Notes under the pieces: generated by a model | The model's database searches: none | What the model was told of the DNA's origin: nothing | What the model saw: the letters and a program-made list of their open reading frames with translations, nothing else | Shown: positions 35,208-42,057 of the stretch, piece by piece | Layout: the number at the start of each line of letters is the position of its first letter | Position numbering within the stretch: position 1 is the stretch's first letter | Source of the DNA: Rhodococcus aetherivorans | Lineage (GTDB): Bacteria > Actinomycetota > Actinomycetes > Mycobacteriales > Mycobacteriaceae | Reading direction: 5' to 3' | Length of the DNA stretch: 42,057 nt | Assembly (NCBI RefSeq): GCF_011058165.1 | Contig: NZ_JAALEG010000055.1 | Location: forward strand, 1-42,057 | Position numbers and translations under genes: made by a program

Positions 35208-35921
35208 CGCCACCTCGACCCGCAGGCCCGCCCGGGCCGCGACGCGGGCGGCACCGTCGACGTCGGCCGGCTCCGCGCGGGTCAGTACGAGCGCGCGGGC
35301 CAGCAGGCCCTTGTGGTGCTTGTTGAAGTGACTGACCACCTTGCGGCTGCCGTCGGGCTGCTCGGTGAGCACGGTCGCGGTGACCGCGCCGGGGACGGGC
35401 CCGAGCTGCCGGTACACCCCCGACCGCAGGTCCACCACGAGCTGCCCGGCGGCCTCGGCGGCCAGGGCGCCGCTCAGCTCCGGCCGCCACAGCGACGCGA
35501 GGGTCCCGACGCCGGGCAGCTTCGATCCGCCCGACAGGCGATAGGCCGGGATGGGATCGCCCGCGCGCACCGCGCCGAACAGGGCCGACCCGATCGCGAG
35601 TCGTCGGTGGGCCTTCTCCCGCTGCGCCCGGGTGAACGAGCCGGCGTCGAGGGCGTCGAACAGCACCCCGGTGTAGCGCGCGAGAGCCGGCCGGGTGGGC
35701 GAGACCCACAGCTTGGCGTTGCGTTCGATCTCGTCCGCCTGCGTGGGACCCAGGCCCAGGGCGAGGCTCGACGCCTCCGGATCCGCGGCCAGGTCGACGA
35801 GCGCCTGCACCAGCTCCTCGCGGGTCGCGGTCAGTTGCGGCATCGACAGCTCGCCCAGGTCGAGGGGCGCACCGTCGCCGCCGTCGGACTTGGTTTCGGA
35901 GGGAGGCAGAAGCACCAGCAC
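35178..35921 (-). CDS. yaaA: Peroxide stress protein YaaA (DUF328)
   Basis: A 247-residue protein of the YaaA/UPF0246 family, which binds DNA and lowers free iron during peroxide stress in E. coli. The N-terminal signature [16 protein letters not shown] is diagnostic; also [38 protein letters not shown] and the C-terminal [18 protein letters not shown] 35921 is supported by TACGGT eight bases upstream on the coding strand. It is divergent from proS, with only 53 bases between the two starts, and its 3' end overlaps the FUSC-like gene. Confidence 0.9.
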   Translation of the reverse strand: MLVLLPPSETKSDGGDGAPLDLGELSMPQLTATREELVQALVDLAADPEASSLALGLGPTQADEIERNAKLWVSPTRPALARYTGVLFDALDAGSFTRAQREKAHRRLAIGSALFGAVRAGDPIPAYRLSGGSKLPGVGTLASLWRPELSGALAAEAAGQLVVDLRSGVYRQLGPVPGAVTATVLTEQPDGSRKVVSHFNKHHKGLLARALVLTRAEPADVDGAARVAARAGLRVEVASATELVILT

Positions 35922-35929
35922 AAGCGGTA

Positions 35930-35935
35930 ACCGTA
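35930..35935 (-). promoter_or_regulatory. Candidate -10 (TACGGT) for yaaA
   Basis: On the minus strand TACGGT ends eight bases before GTG 35921, a leaderless arrangement facing away from proS. Confidence 0.45.
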
Positions 35936-35960
35936 CCGAGGTCGGTTCCGGGGCGGCAGG

Positions 35961-35966
35961 TAGGCT
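35961..35966 (+). promoter_or_regulatory. Candidate -10 (TAGGCT) for proS
   Basis: TAGGCT ends eight bases before GTG 35975 and supports that start over ATG 35987. No room remains for a T-box or other leader. Confidence 0.5.
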
Positions 35967-35974
35967 GCTCTCCC

Positions 35975-37708
35975 GTGATCACCCGCATGTCGCACCTGTT
36001 TCTCCGCACCCTCCGCGACGACCCGGCCGACGCCGAGGTCGCCAGCCACAAGCTGCTCGTGCGCGCCGGCTACGTCCGCCGCATCGCCCCGGGGGTGTAC
36101 TCGTGGCTGCCGCTGGGTCTGCGGGTACTGCGGCAGGTCGAGCGTGTCGTGCGCGAGGAGATGAACGCGATCGGTGGGCAGGAGATCTCGCTGCCGGCGC
36201 TGCTGCCGCGCGACCCCTACGAGACCACGAACCGGTGGACCGAGTACGGCGACGGGTTGTTCCGGCTCCAGGACCGCAAGGGCGCCGACTACCTGCTCGG
36301 CCCCACCCACGAGGAGATGTTCGCGCTCACCGTCAAGGGTGAATACAACTCGTACAAGGATTTTCCGGTCACCCTGTACCAGATCCAGACGAAGTACCGC
36401 GACGAGGAACGTCCCCGTGCCGGCATCCTCCGCGGCCGCGAGTTCGTGATGAAGGACTCCTACAGCTTCGACCTCACCGACGAGGGCCTGGCCGAGTCGT
36501 ACCGGGCGCATCGTGACGCCTACGAGCGGATCTTCGCCCGACTCGGCGTGAAGTACGTGATCGTCTCCGCGACGTCGGGCGCCATGGGCGGCAGCGCGTC
36601 GGAGGAATTTCTCGCCGAGAGCGACGCCGGCGAGGACACGTACGTGCGCTGCCTCGAGTCGGGCTACGCCGCGAACGTCGAGGCCGTCGAGACCCTGGCC
36701 CCCGAGCCGGTTCCGTTCGACGGGCTGCCCGAGGCGGTGGTGCACGACACCCCGGACACCCCGACCATCGACACTCTCGTCGAGTGGGCCAACGGTGCGC
36801 TCGACCGCCCGGTGACCGCCGCCGACACCCTCAAGAACATCCTCGTCAAGACGCGGCGACCCGGCGGGGAGTGGGAACTGCTCGGCATCGGCATCCCCGG
36901 CGACCGGGAGGTCGACGACAAGCGGCTCGGCGCGTCGCTCGAGCCGGCCGAGTACGAGCTGCTCACGGACGCCGACTTCGCGGCCAACCCGTTCCTCGTC
37001 AAGGGGTACATCGGTCCGAAAGCGTTGCTCGACAACGGAGTTCGTTACCTCGTCGATCCGCGCGTCGGAAACGGCACGTCGTGGATCACCGGCGCCGACG
37101 AGCCCGGCAGGCACGTCGTCGGACTCGTCGCCGGGCGCGACTTCACCCCGGACGGGACCATCGAGGCCGCCGAGGTGCGCGACGGTGACCCGTCCCCGGA
37201 CGGTGCGGGCCCGCTCGTGTCGGCGCGCGGCATCGAGATCGGCCACGTGTTCCAGCTCGGCCGCAAGTACACTGACGCCTTCGCCGTCGACGTGCTCGGC
37301 GAGAACGGCAAGCCGGTGCGCCCGACCATGGGTTCCTACGGCGTCGGTGTCTCCCGGCTCGTCGCCGTGATCGCCGAGCAGCAGCACGACGACAAGGGCC
37401 TGCGGTGGCCCGCCGAGGTCGCCCCGTTCGGGGTGCACCTGGTGATCGCGAACAAGGACGAGGCGGCCCGGGAGGGTGCCGAGAATCTGGCCGCCGAGCT
37501 CGACAAGGCGGGCGTCGAGGTGCTGCTCGACGATCGCAAGGCCTCGCCCGGCGTGAAGTTCAAGGACTCCGAGCTGCTCGGCGTGCCGCTGGTCGTCGTC
37601 GTCGGCCGCGGCTGGGCCGACGGCAAGGTCGAGCTGCGCGACCGGTTCAGCGGCGAGTCCCGCGAGGTGCCGGCCGATGCGGCCCTGAAGGAGATCCTCG
37701 GCGCGTAG
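35975..37708 (+). CDS. proS: Prolyl-tRNA synthetase (bacterial type)
   Basis: A 577-residue class II aminoacyl-tRNA synthetase that charges tRNA-Pro. Motif 1 region [20 protein letters not shown]; motif 2 in [20 protein letters not shown]; the YbaK-like editing insertion spans about residues 230-390; motif 3 is [17 protein letters not shown]; the anticodon-binding domain runs from about residue 480 ([16 protein letters not shown]). Length is typical for bacteria with the editing domain. A 102-base piece of its editing-domain coding sequence (36757-36858) reappears inverted at the end of the window. Confidence 0.97.
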   Translation: MITRMSHLFLRTLRDDPADAEVASHKLLVRAGYVRRIAPGVYSWLPLGLRVLRQVERVVREEMNAIGGQEISLPALLPRDPYETTNRWTEYGDGLFRLQDRKGADYLLGPTHEEMFALTVKGEYNSYKDFPVTLYQIQTKYRDEERPRAGILRGREFVMKDSYSFDLTDEGLAESYRAHRDAYERIFARLGVKYVIVSATSGAMGGSASEEFLAESDAGEDTYVRCLESGYAANVEAVETLAPEPVPFDGLPEAVVHDTPDTPTIDTLVEWANGALDRPVTAADTLKNILVKTRRPGGEWELLGIGIPGDREVDDKRLGASLEPAEYELLTDADFAANPFLVKGYIGPKALLDNGVRYLVDPRVGNGTSWITGADEPGRHVVGLVAGRDFTPDGTIEAAEVRDGDPSPDGAGPLVSARGIEIGHVFQLGRKYTDAFAVDVLGENGKPVRPTMGSYGVGVSRLVAVIAEQQHDDKGLRWPAEVAPFGVHLVIANKDEAAREGAENLAAELDKAGVEVLLDDRKASPGVKFKDSELLGVPLVVVVGRGWADGKVELRDRFSGESREVPADAALKEILGA

Positions 37709-37714
37709 TAGCAC

Positions 37715-37752
37715 CCCCGGTGGCCCTCGGGATCGCGTGCGGGCCACCGGGG
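37715..37752 (+). terminator. Terminator hairpin after proS
   Basis: CCCCGGTGGCCC (37715-37726) pairs perfectly over 12 bases with GGGCCACCGGGG (37741-37752), just downstream of the proS stop. It ends 15 bases before the next start. Confidence 0.8.
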
Positions 37753-37767
37753 CACCACACTGATGCC

Positions 37768-38424
37768 ATGGACGACTGGGAGCGCACCGACGCCTACCTG
37801 ACCGACACCCTGATCGGGGCCGACCCTCAGCTCGAGGACGCGCTCGCGGCGAACGCCGCGGCGGGCCTGCCGCCGATCGACGTCGCACCCGTGCAGGGCA
37901 AGTTCCTGCATCTGCTGGCGCGGATCCGCGGTGCGCGGCGCATCCTCGAGATCGGCACGCTCGGCGGGTACTCCACCATCTGGCTCGCGCGGGCCGTCGG
38001 CGACGACGGGCGCGTGGTCACCCTCGAGTACGAGCCCCGGCACGCCGGGGTCGCGCGCGCCAACCTCGATCGCGCCGGCGTGGGGGAGCGGGTCGACATC
38101 CGGGTGGGCGCCGCCCTCGACACCCTGCCGTCCCTCGAGGGCGGGGCCCCGTTCGACCTGGTGTTCGTCGATGCGGACAAGGAGAACAACCCGCACTACG
38201 TGCGGTGGGCGCTGCGGCTCGGCCGCCCCGGCACCGTCATCGTCGTCGACAACGTGATCCGCGGCGGTTCGGTCACCAACGCCGATCTCGACGACGAGCG
38301 GGTGCGCGGCGCCCGAGAGGTGCTGGAACTCATGGCCACCGACCCTCGGCTCGACGCGACCGCGCTGCAGACCGTCGGCGCAAAGGGCTGGGACGGCTTC
38401 GCGATAGCGGTCGTGACCGACTGA
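37768..38424 (+). CDS. SAM-dependent O-methyltransferase (family 3, COMT-like)
   Basis: A 218-residue class I methyltransferase of the caffeoyl-CoA/catechol O-methyltransferase-like group. The SAM-binding motif is RILEIGTLGGYSTIWLARAV, followed by VVTLEYEPRHAGVARANL, DLVFVDADKENNPHYVRWAL (metal-binding Asp of DADK) and VIVVDNVIRGGSV (second metal ligands D-N). These enzymes use Mg2+ and methylate catechol-like compounds; the substrate is unknown. It lies 59 bases after proS, beyond a hairpin, and ends convergent to the DUF4439 genes. Confidence 0.88.
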   Translation: MDDWERTDAYLTDTLIGADPQLEDALAANAAAGLPPIDVAPVQGKFLHLLARIRGARRILEIGTLGGYSTIWLARAVGDDGRVVTLEYEPRHAGVARANLDRAGVGERVDIRVGAALDTLPSLEGGAPFDLVFVDADKENNPHYVRWALRLGRPGTVIVVDNVIRGGSVTNADLDDERVRGAREVLELMATDPRLDATALQTVGAKGWDGFAIAVVTD

Positions 38425-38433
38425 GCACTTCGC

Positions 38434-38464
38434 CCGCGGCGGTCGGCGCGAGCGGATGCCGCGG
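38434..38464. terminator. Candidate terminator between the O-methyltransferase and DUF4439 genes
   Basis: CCGCGGC (38434-38440) pairs with GCCGCGG (38458-38464), between convergent genes. Confidence 0.5.
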
Positions 38465-38478
38465 CGTCCCGGTCGAGG

Positions 38479-38925
38479 TCAGGGCTGCCCGGGCAGCGCG
38501 ACGGACGGCGGGACGACCCCGAGGTTCGCGCGCCACCGGGCCGCCCGCATCGCGGACTCGGTGAGGGCCTCGATCGCCGCCCCGCGGGTGTGCTCGCTGC
38601 GTGCCCGCTCGACGACGGAGCGCCACGCCACCGCGACATCGGTCTCGATCTGCACCGCCAACTGTGCGGCGGAAACCGCGTCGGTCACCGGGAAGGGCGT
38701 CGTGTACCCGGCGGCCGCGGTGGGCGGGGTGACGGCGGCGGCCCGCAGCGCGTCCGTGGTGGCGTCGCGCCGGGCCCGGTGGGCGGCGGTGTCCGCCGAC
38801 ACCTCGGCCGCGCGGGCGGGATTGGAGAACGCGGCGACGATGCCGTAGCCGAACACCGCGGCGTACTCGGCGTTCAACGCGTCCACGAGGGCCTGCTGCT
38901 CGACGCCCAGCGACTGTGAACTCAC
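38479..38925 (-). CDS. DUF4439 ferritin-like protein
   Basis: A 148-residue, all-helical protein of the DUF4439 type (ferritin-like fold). Helix 1, QQALVDALNAEYAAVFGYG, carries the Glu-Tyr typical of the family; helix 2 holds TAAHRARRDATTDAL; later helices contain VQIETDVAVAWRSVVERA. There is no signal peptide, so it should be cytosolic. GTG 38925 overlaps the TGA of the upstream lipoprotein gene by four bases (GTGA, 38922-38925), so the two are translationally coupled. I associate this pair with Rv2844/Rv2843 of Mtb, between proS and rimP. Function unknown. Confidence 0.8.
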   Translation of the reverse strand: MSSQSLGVEQQALVDALNAEYAAVFGYGIVAAFSNPARAAEVSADTAAHRARRDATTDALRAAAVTPPTAAAGYTTPFPVTDAVSAAQLAVQIETDVAVAWRSVVERARSEHTRGAAIEALTESAMRAARWRANLGVVPPSVALPGQP

Positions 38926-39434
38926 GGCAGCAGCACCCCCTTGTGCACGGCGCACGCGGCGCTGATCGAGGCGAGCAGGCCCGCCCGGTAGCCCTGCAGG
39001 GTGCGGGCCAGGTCCGCGGCGGCCCGCTGGGAGCCGTTCAGTCGCTCGCGCAGCAGGTCGAGGGTGGGTGGATCCGCGGCCGGGGCCACGGTCGTCGTCG
39101 TGGTGGTCGACGCCGTGGTGGTCGACGCCGGGTCGGCCCCGGCGAGCCGGGCCACCTCGGCGTCGAGGACCTGGGCGTGGGTCGTGCGCTCGGCGCCGAC
39201 GGCATTCAGGGCGCCCGCCCGGTCGGGGAGCAGCGCGACGAGCAGACCGGCGGTCGCGGCGTCGACGCGCGCCCGCTCGGCCTGGGCGATCAGGGGATCG
39301 ACCTCCCCGGCGCCGTCGTCCGTGCCGGCGCCGCACCCGGCGACGGCGAGCGCACCGACGCCGCCGAGCGCGGCGCCGGACCAGCGCAGCACGGTGCGTC
39401 GGGACACGGGCGGTGAGGATGCGGGCGTCGGCAC
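38922..39434 (-). CDS. Putative Tat-exported lipoprotein, partner of the DUF4439 protein
   Basis: A 170-residue protein with a twin-arginine signal, [20 protein letters not shown], ending in the lipobox LAVAGC, so it is predicted to be Tat-exported and lipid-anchored. The mature part is helical ([34 protein letters not shown]), then a Thr-rich linker (about residues 104-116, a likely O-glycosylation site), then helices ending in [14 protein letters not shown] 39434 is the start; the upstream frame lacks a signal. It overlaps the DUF4439 gene by four bases and is divergent from rimP (164 bases). Function unknown. Confidence 0.75.
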   Translation of the reverse strand: MPTPASSPPVSRRTVLRWSGAALGGVGALAVAGCGAGTDDGAGEVDPLIAQAERARVDAATAGLLVALLPDRAGALNAVGAERTTHAQVLDAEVARLAGADPASTTTASTTTTTTVAPAADPPTLDLLRERLNGSQRAAADLARTLQGYRAGLLASISAACAVHKGVLLP

Positions 39435-39491
39435 CGCACCATCGTGCCAGCCCGGTCCGGGCGGATCCGACGGTGGTCGGGCCGCGGGGGG

Positions 39492-39524
39492 TTGGTCACG
39501 GGAGCGCCGGATGCGCGATACCCT
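39492..39524 (+). promoter_or_regulatory. Candidate promoter of the rimP-nusA-ylxR-infB operon
   Basis: TTGGTC (39492-39497) and GATACC/TACCCT (39517-39524) lie 75-107 bases upstream of rimP. The spacer is 19-21 bases, longer than ideal, so this is tentative. Confidence 0.3.
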
Positions 39525-39598
39525 TGAATACCTGCCGGTCCGCTCGTGCGCCGGCATGACGTCCGCTGCGATCACAACTGAACGAGGAGCCTGTCGCG

Positions 39599-40207
39599 AT
39601 GCCGGTGCCGCCCCCGGAGAGAATTGCCGAACTCGTCTCCGGCCCGATCGAGCGCGAGGGATACGACCTCGAGGACGTGGTGATCACGTCTGCGGGCAAG
39701 CACAGCACGGTGCGGCTGTTCGTCGACAGCGACGCCGGGTTGAACCTCGACGAGGCCGCCCGCCTGAGCACCCTGGTCTCCGAGGCGTTCGACGCCGTCT
39801 CCGATTTCGGCGAGTCGCCCTACGTGCTCGAGGTGACCAGCCCCGGCATCGGCCGCCCGCTCACCCGCGAGCGGCACTGGCGCCGGTCCCAGGCCCGCAA
39901 GGCCCGGATCGAACTGGACGACGAGACGATCGTCGGCCGCATCGGCGAGCTCGTCGGGGACGAGGTCCGGATCGTCGTTCCCGGCCGCAGTGGGCCCTCG
40001 GTGCGGGCGATCCCGCTCGCGGAGGTGCGCCGCGCCGTCGTCGAGGTGGAGTTCAACGCGCCGAATCCGCGCGAACTCGAGCTCGCGGGCGGCCTGCCGG
40101 ACGGCCGGGTGCGTGCCGGCGAGATCGCCGAGGGCGACGGCGACGACCCGGACGACGAGAGCGGCACGGACTACAACGGCACGGACGAAGTGAAGGTGGA
40201 CAAGTGA
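39599..40207 (+). CDS. rimP: Ribosome maturation factor RimP
   Basis: A 202-residue protein needed for 30S subunit assembly. The two-domain fold is seen: the N-terminal part ([39 protein letters not shown]) with the signature [20 protein letters not shown], then an SH3-like part ([20 protein letters not shown]). A highly acidic C-terminal tail ([11 protein letters not shown]) is common in actinobacteria. ATG 39599 has GAGGAG nine bases upstream. The stop overlaps the nusA start by four bases. Confidence 0.95.
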   Translation: MPVPPPERIAELVSGPIEREGYDLEDVVITSAGKHSTVRLFVDSDAGLNLDEAARLSTLVSEAFDAVSDFGESPYVLEVTSPGIGRPLTRERHWRRSQARKARIELDDETIVGRIGELVGDEVRIVVPGRSGPSVRAIPLAEVRRAVVEVEFNAPNPRELELAGGLPDGRVRAGEIAEGDGDDPDDESGTDYNGTDEVKVDK

Positions 40208-41232
40208 ATATCGACATCGCAGCCCTGAAGGTCCTCGAGGCCGACAAGAACATCCCGTTCGATGCGCTGATCGAGACGATCCAGACGGCCCTGCTCACGG
40301 CCTACCGGCATACCGACGGGCACCAGCCGCACGCGAGCGTCGACGTGGACCGCCGGACCGGTGCCGTGCGGGTGATGGCGCAGGAGTTCGACGCGGACGG
40401 CAACCTCGTCTCCGAGTGGGACGACACCCCGGAGGGCTTCGGTCGCATCGCGGCGACCACCGCCCGCCAGGTGATCATGCAGCGCATCCGCGATGCCGAG
40501 CACGAGCAGCGGTTCGGGGAGTTCGCGACGCACGAGGGCGAGGTCGTCGCCGGCGTGGTCCAGCGCGACACCCGCGCCAACGCCCGCGGCATGGTCGTGG
40601 TGAAGATCGGCGCCGAGACCACCGGCACCGAAGGGCTGATCCCGCCGGCCGAGCAGGTGCCCGGCGAGACGTACGAGCACGGCGACCGGATCCGGTGCTA
40701 CGTCGTCGGGGTGTCGCGGGGGCAGCGCGGCCCGCAGATCACCCTGTCGCGGACGCACCCCAACCTGGTGCGCAAGCTCTTCGCCCTCGAGGTGCCGGAG
40801 ATCGCGGACGGGTCGGTGGAGATCGTCGCCGTCGCGCGGGAGGCCGGCCATCGCTCCAAGATCGCCGTCCATTCGCGGGTGCCGGGACTGAACGCCAAGG
40901 GCGCGTGCATCGGCCCGATGGGGCAGCGGGTGCGCAACGTCATGCGCGAACTCGGTGACGAGAAGATCGACATCATCGACTTCGACGAGGATCCGGCGAA
41001 GTTCGTCGGTAACGCGCTGTCCCCCTCGAAGGTGGTATCCGTCACAGTCGTCGACCCCGACGCGCGCGCCGCGCGGGTCGTCGTTCCCGACTACCAGCTG
41101 TCCCTCGCGATCGGCAAGGAAGGGCAGAATGCCCGGCTGGCCGCGCGGCTGACCGGGTGGCGGATCGACATCCGCAGCGATGCCGCGGCCGGCGGTCCGG
41201 CGTCGGCGGGATCGCCCGCGACAGGCAGATAG
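40204..41232 (+). CDS. nusA: Transcription termination/antitermination factor NusA
   Basis: A 342-residue RNA-polymerase-binding factor. The N-terminal domain ([20 protein letters not shown]) is followed by an S1 domain (about residues 110-185, [20 protein letters not shown]) and two KH domains ([20 protein letters not shown], then [11 protein letters not shown] and [19 protein letters not shown]). The short form without C-terminal acidic repeats is usual in actinobacteria. GTG 40204 overlaps the rimP stop (GTGA), the standard coupling in this operon. Confidence 0.96.
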   Translation: MNIDIAALKVLEADKNIPFDALIETIQTALLTAYRHTDGHQPHASVDVDRRTGAVRVMAQEFDADGNLVSEWDDTPEGFGRIAATTARQVIMQRIRDAEHEQRFGEFATHEGEVVAGVVQRDTRANARGMVVVKIGAETTGTEGLIPPAEQVPGETYEHGDRIRCYVVGVSRGQRGPQITLSRTHPNLVRKLFALEVPEIADGSVEIVAVAREAGHRSKIAVHSRVPGLNAKGACIGPMGQRVRNVMRELGDEKIDIIDFDEDPAKFVGNALSPSKVVSVTVVDPDARAARVVVPDYQLSLAIGKEGQNARLAARLTGWRIDIRSDAAAGGPASAGSPATGR

Positions 41233-41265
41233 GCGTGGAATGCACGGTTCCGGCCCGATCAGCGG

Positions 41266-41271
41266 TAGAGT
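41266..41271 (+). promoter_or_regulatory. Candidate internal -10 (TAGAGT) before ylxR
   Basis: TAGAGT fits TANNNT and ends five bases before ATG 41277, suggesting an internal leaderless promoter within the operon. Confidence 0.35.
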
Positions 41272-41276
41272 GGTCG

Positions 41277-41597
41277 ATGGCTCAGCATGAGCTGCCCTCG
41301 GTCGACCGAGAGCGCACCGGTCCGGTGCGCACCTGTGTCGGGTGTCGGCAGCGGGTGCTGGCTGCCGATCTGCTGAGGGTTGTGGCGCGGGCGACGGAGC
41401 CGTCAGGCTTCGTGCTGGTGCCGGACCCGGGGCGGAGGATGCCCGGTCGGGGCGCGTGGATGCACCCCGATCCGGAATGCCTCGGTCAGGCGGAACGGCG
41501 TCGAGCATTCGGCAGAGCGCTGCGGGTGTCGGGAACAATCGACCCGTCTGCGCTTGTTCAGCTGGTCGGGGTCCGGAACGAGGAGGACTCGGCGTAG
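41277..41597 (+). CDS. ylxR: YlxR family RNA-binding protein (DUF448)
   Basis: A 106-residue protein of the YlxR family. The signature GPVRTCVGCRQRVLAADLLR, with the CxxCR pair, and GRRMPGRGAWMHPDPECL are present. YlxR is a small nucleic-acid-binding protein; in other bacteria it is encoded between nusA and infB and has been linked to control of rnpB and other genes. ATG 41277 is 44 bases after the nusA stop. Confidence 0.93.
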   Translation: MAQHELPSVDRERTGPVRTCVGCRQRVLAADLLRVVARATEPSGFVLVPDPGRRMPGRGAWMHPDPECLGQAERRRAFGRALRVSGTIDPSALVQLVGVRNEEDSA

Positions 41598-41700
41598 CGA
41601 TACGCGCCGGACCGGGGACACCAACTCTGAGAAGAACAGGTACAAGCACTCATGAGCACACCGTGAAGCACCAGCGATGAACGTCCATCGGAGATAACCC

Positions 41701-41731
41701 GAGGTCGTGCGGGCACCAGCCGCTCGACCTC
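41701..41731 (+). promoter_or_regulatory. Stem-loop just upstream of the infB ribosome binding site
   Basis: GAGGTCG (41701-41707) pairs with CGACCTC (41725-41731); after a T-T mismatch an inner GCGG/CCGC pair closes a seven-base loop. The SD GAGGAG (41738-41743) starts seven bases later. It could control infB translation or be an attenuator; the position is suggestive only. Confidence 0.45.
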
Positions 41732-41747
41732 ATCAGTGAGGAGAGCA

Positions 41748-41955
41748 GTGGCAGGCAAGGCCCGTGTACACGAGTTGGCCAAGGAACTCGGTGTCACCAG
41801 TAAGGAACTTCTCGCCCGTTTGAAGGAACAGGGCGAATTCGTGAAGTCGGCGTCCTCGACGGTCGAGCCGCCGGTCGCGCGTCGACTGCGCGAATCTTTC
41901 GCGAAGGCGAACGGCGACGGCGCAGCTCCGTCGGCGGCAGCCCCCAAGCCCGGGG
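41748..41955 (+). CDS. infB: Translation initiation factor IF-2, N-terminal fragment (truncated by contig chimera)
   Basis: The first 69 codons of IF-2, which brings initiator tRNA to the 30S subunit. [20 protein letters not shown] and [20 protein letters not shown] are the conserved IF2_N domain, followed by the start of the Ala/Pro/Lys-rich linker ([12 protein letters not shown]). GTG 41748 has GAGGAG upstream. From 41956 the sequence is inverted proS. The frame stays open through the junction to the window end, so automatic callers would add about 34 false residues. infB is essential, so real disruption is improbable. Confidence 0.9.
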
Positions 41956-42057
41956 CGCCGCGTCTTGACGAGGATGTTCTTGAGGGTGTCGGCGGCGGTC
42001 ACCGGGCGGTCGAGCGCACCGTTGGCCCACTCGACGAGAGTGTCGATGGTCGGGGTG
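41956..42057 (-). repeat. Inverted 102-bp copy of an internal proS segment (probable assembly or amplification chimera)
   Basis: These bases are an exact reverse complement of 36757-36858 inside proS: position 42057 corresponds to 36757 and 41956 to 36858. Identity stops at 41955/36859. On the minus strand it reads as the proS peptide [17 protein letters not shown]. It reaches the last base of the window, so the true length is unknown. Confidence 0.97.

Noticed and set aside
35922-35974. T-box leader for proS
   Set aside because: The gap to the divergent gene is only 53 bases, too short for a T-box.
41748-42057. infB as a genuine pseudogene or as an infB fusion extending to the window end
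   Set aside because: infB is essential and the attached segment is an exact inverted copy of proS, so an artefact explains it better.

Overview
This is a high-GC actinobacterial chromosome segment, most likely from Rhodococcus or a close relative in the Nocardiaceae/Mycobacteriales. The evidence is GC-rich codon use with many GTG starts, a mycothione reductase (mycothiol is an actinobacterial thiol), an EfpA-type efflux pump, a Rip1-type site-2 protease beside dxr and ispG, and gene order. From memory, the order follows the Mycobacterium tuberculosis stretch from dprA (Rv2896c) to infB (Rv2839c) almost gene for gene, with some Mtb genes absent and others inserted. Most of the window is conserved core. 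I see no CRISPR array, prophage, transposase, rRNA or tRNA.

Layout. Positions 1-3.7 kb hold the 3' end of dprA, a small unknown gene, a siderophore-interacting protein behind an IdeR/DtxR-like iron box, a convergent Bcr/CflA-type exporter, and xerC. Positions 3.8-6.0 kb are the least conserved part: a ParA/MinD-like ATPase with a Pro/Glu-rich pentapeptide-repeat head, an array of 38-bp tandem repeats, and a convergent secreted M23 peptidase that has no in-frame stop before the array. Positions 6.3-11.4 kb hold rpsB-tsf and pyrH-frr-cdsA-methyltransferase (translation, UMP and phospholipid precursors). Positions 11.4-14.3 kb hold a CitE-like lyase, a LapA-domain membrane protein, rlmN and a DUF2631 protein.

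Positions 14.4-20.8 kb are a plus-strand run of dxr, rip1, ispG, a GNAT protein and a lipoprotein penicillin-binding protein (MEP isoprenoid pathway, regulated proteolysis, cell wall). Positions 20.9-27.5 kb hold a GAF-LuxR regulator divergent from an acyl-CoA synthetase, map, a degenerate alpha/beta-hydrolase, and mtr with its partner hydrolase. Positions 27.8-35.9 kb hold mqo, a FadD-type ligase, cysG, efpA, a FUSC-like membrane protein and yaaA. Positions 36.0-42.0 kb hold proS, an O-methyltransferase, two DUF4439 proteins, and the rimP-nusA-ylxR-infB operon.

The last 102 bases (41956-42057) are an exact reverse complement of an internal proS segment (36757-36858), fused into the N-terminal part of infB. 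This is most likely a chimeric contig end, so infB should not be read past 41955.

Start codons were chosen from ribosome binding sites or from a TANNNT -10 element 5-8 nt upstream of the start, which suggests leaderless transcripts for about ten genes. Family names come from motif recognition by eye; no database search was run.
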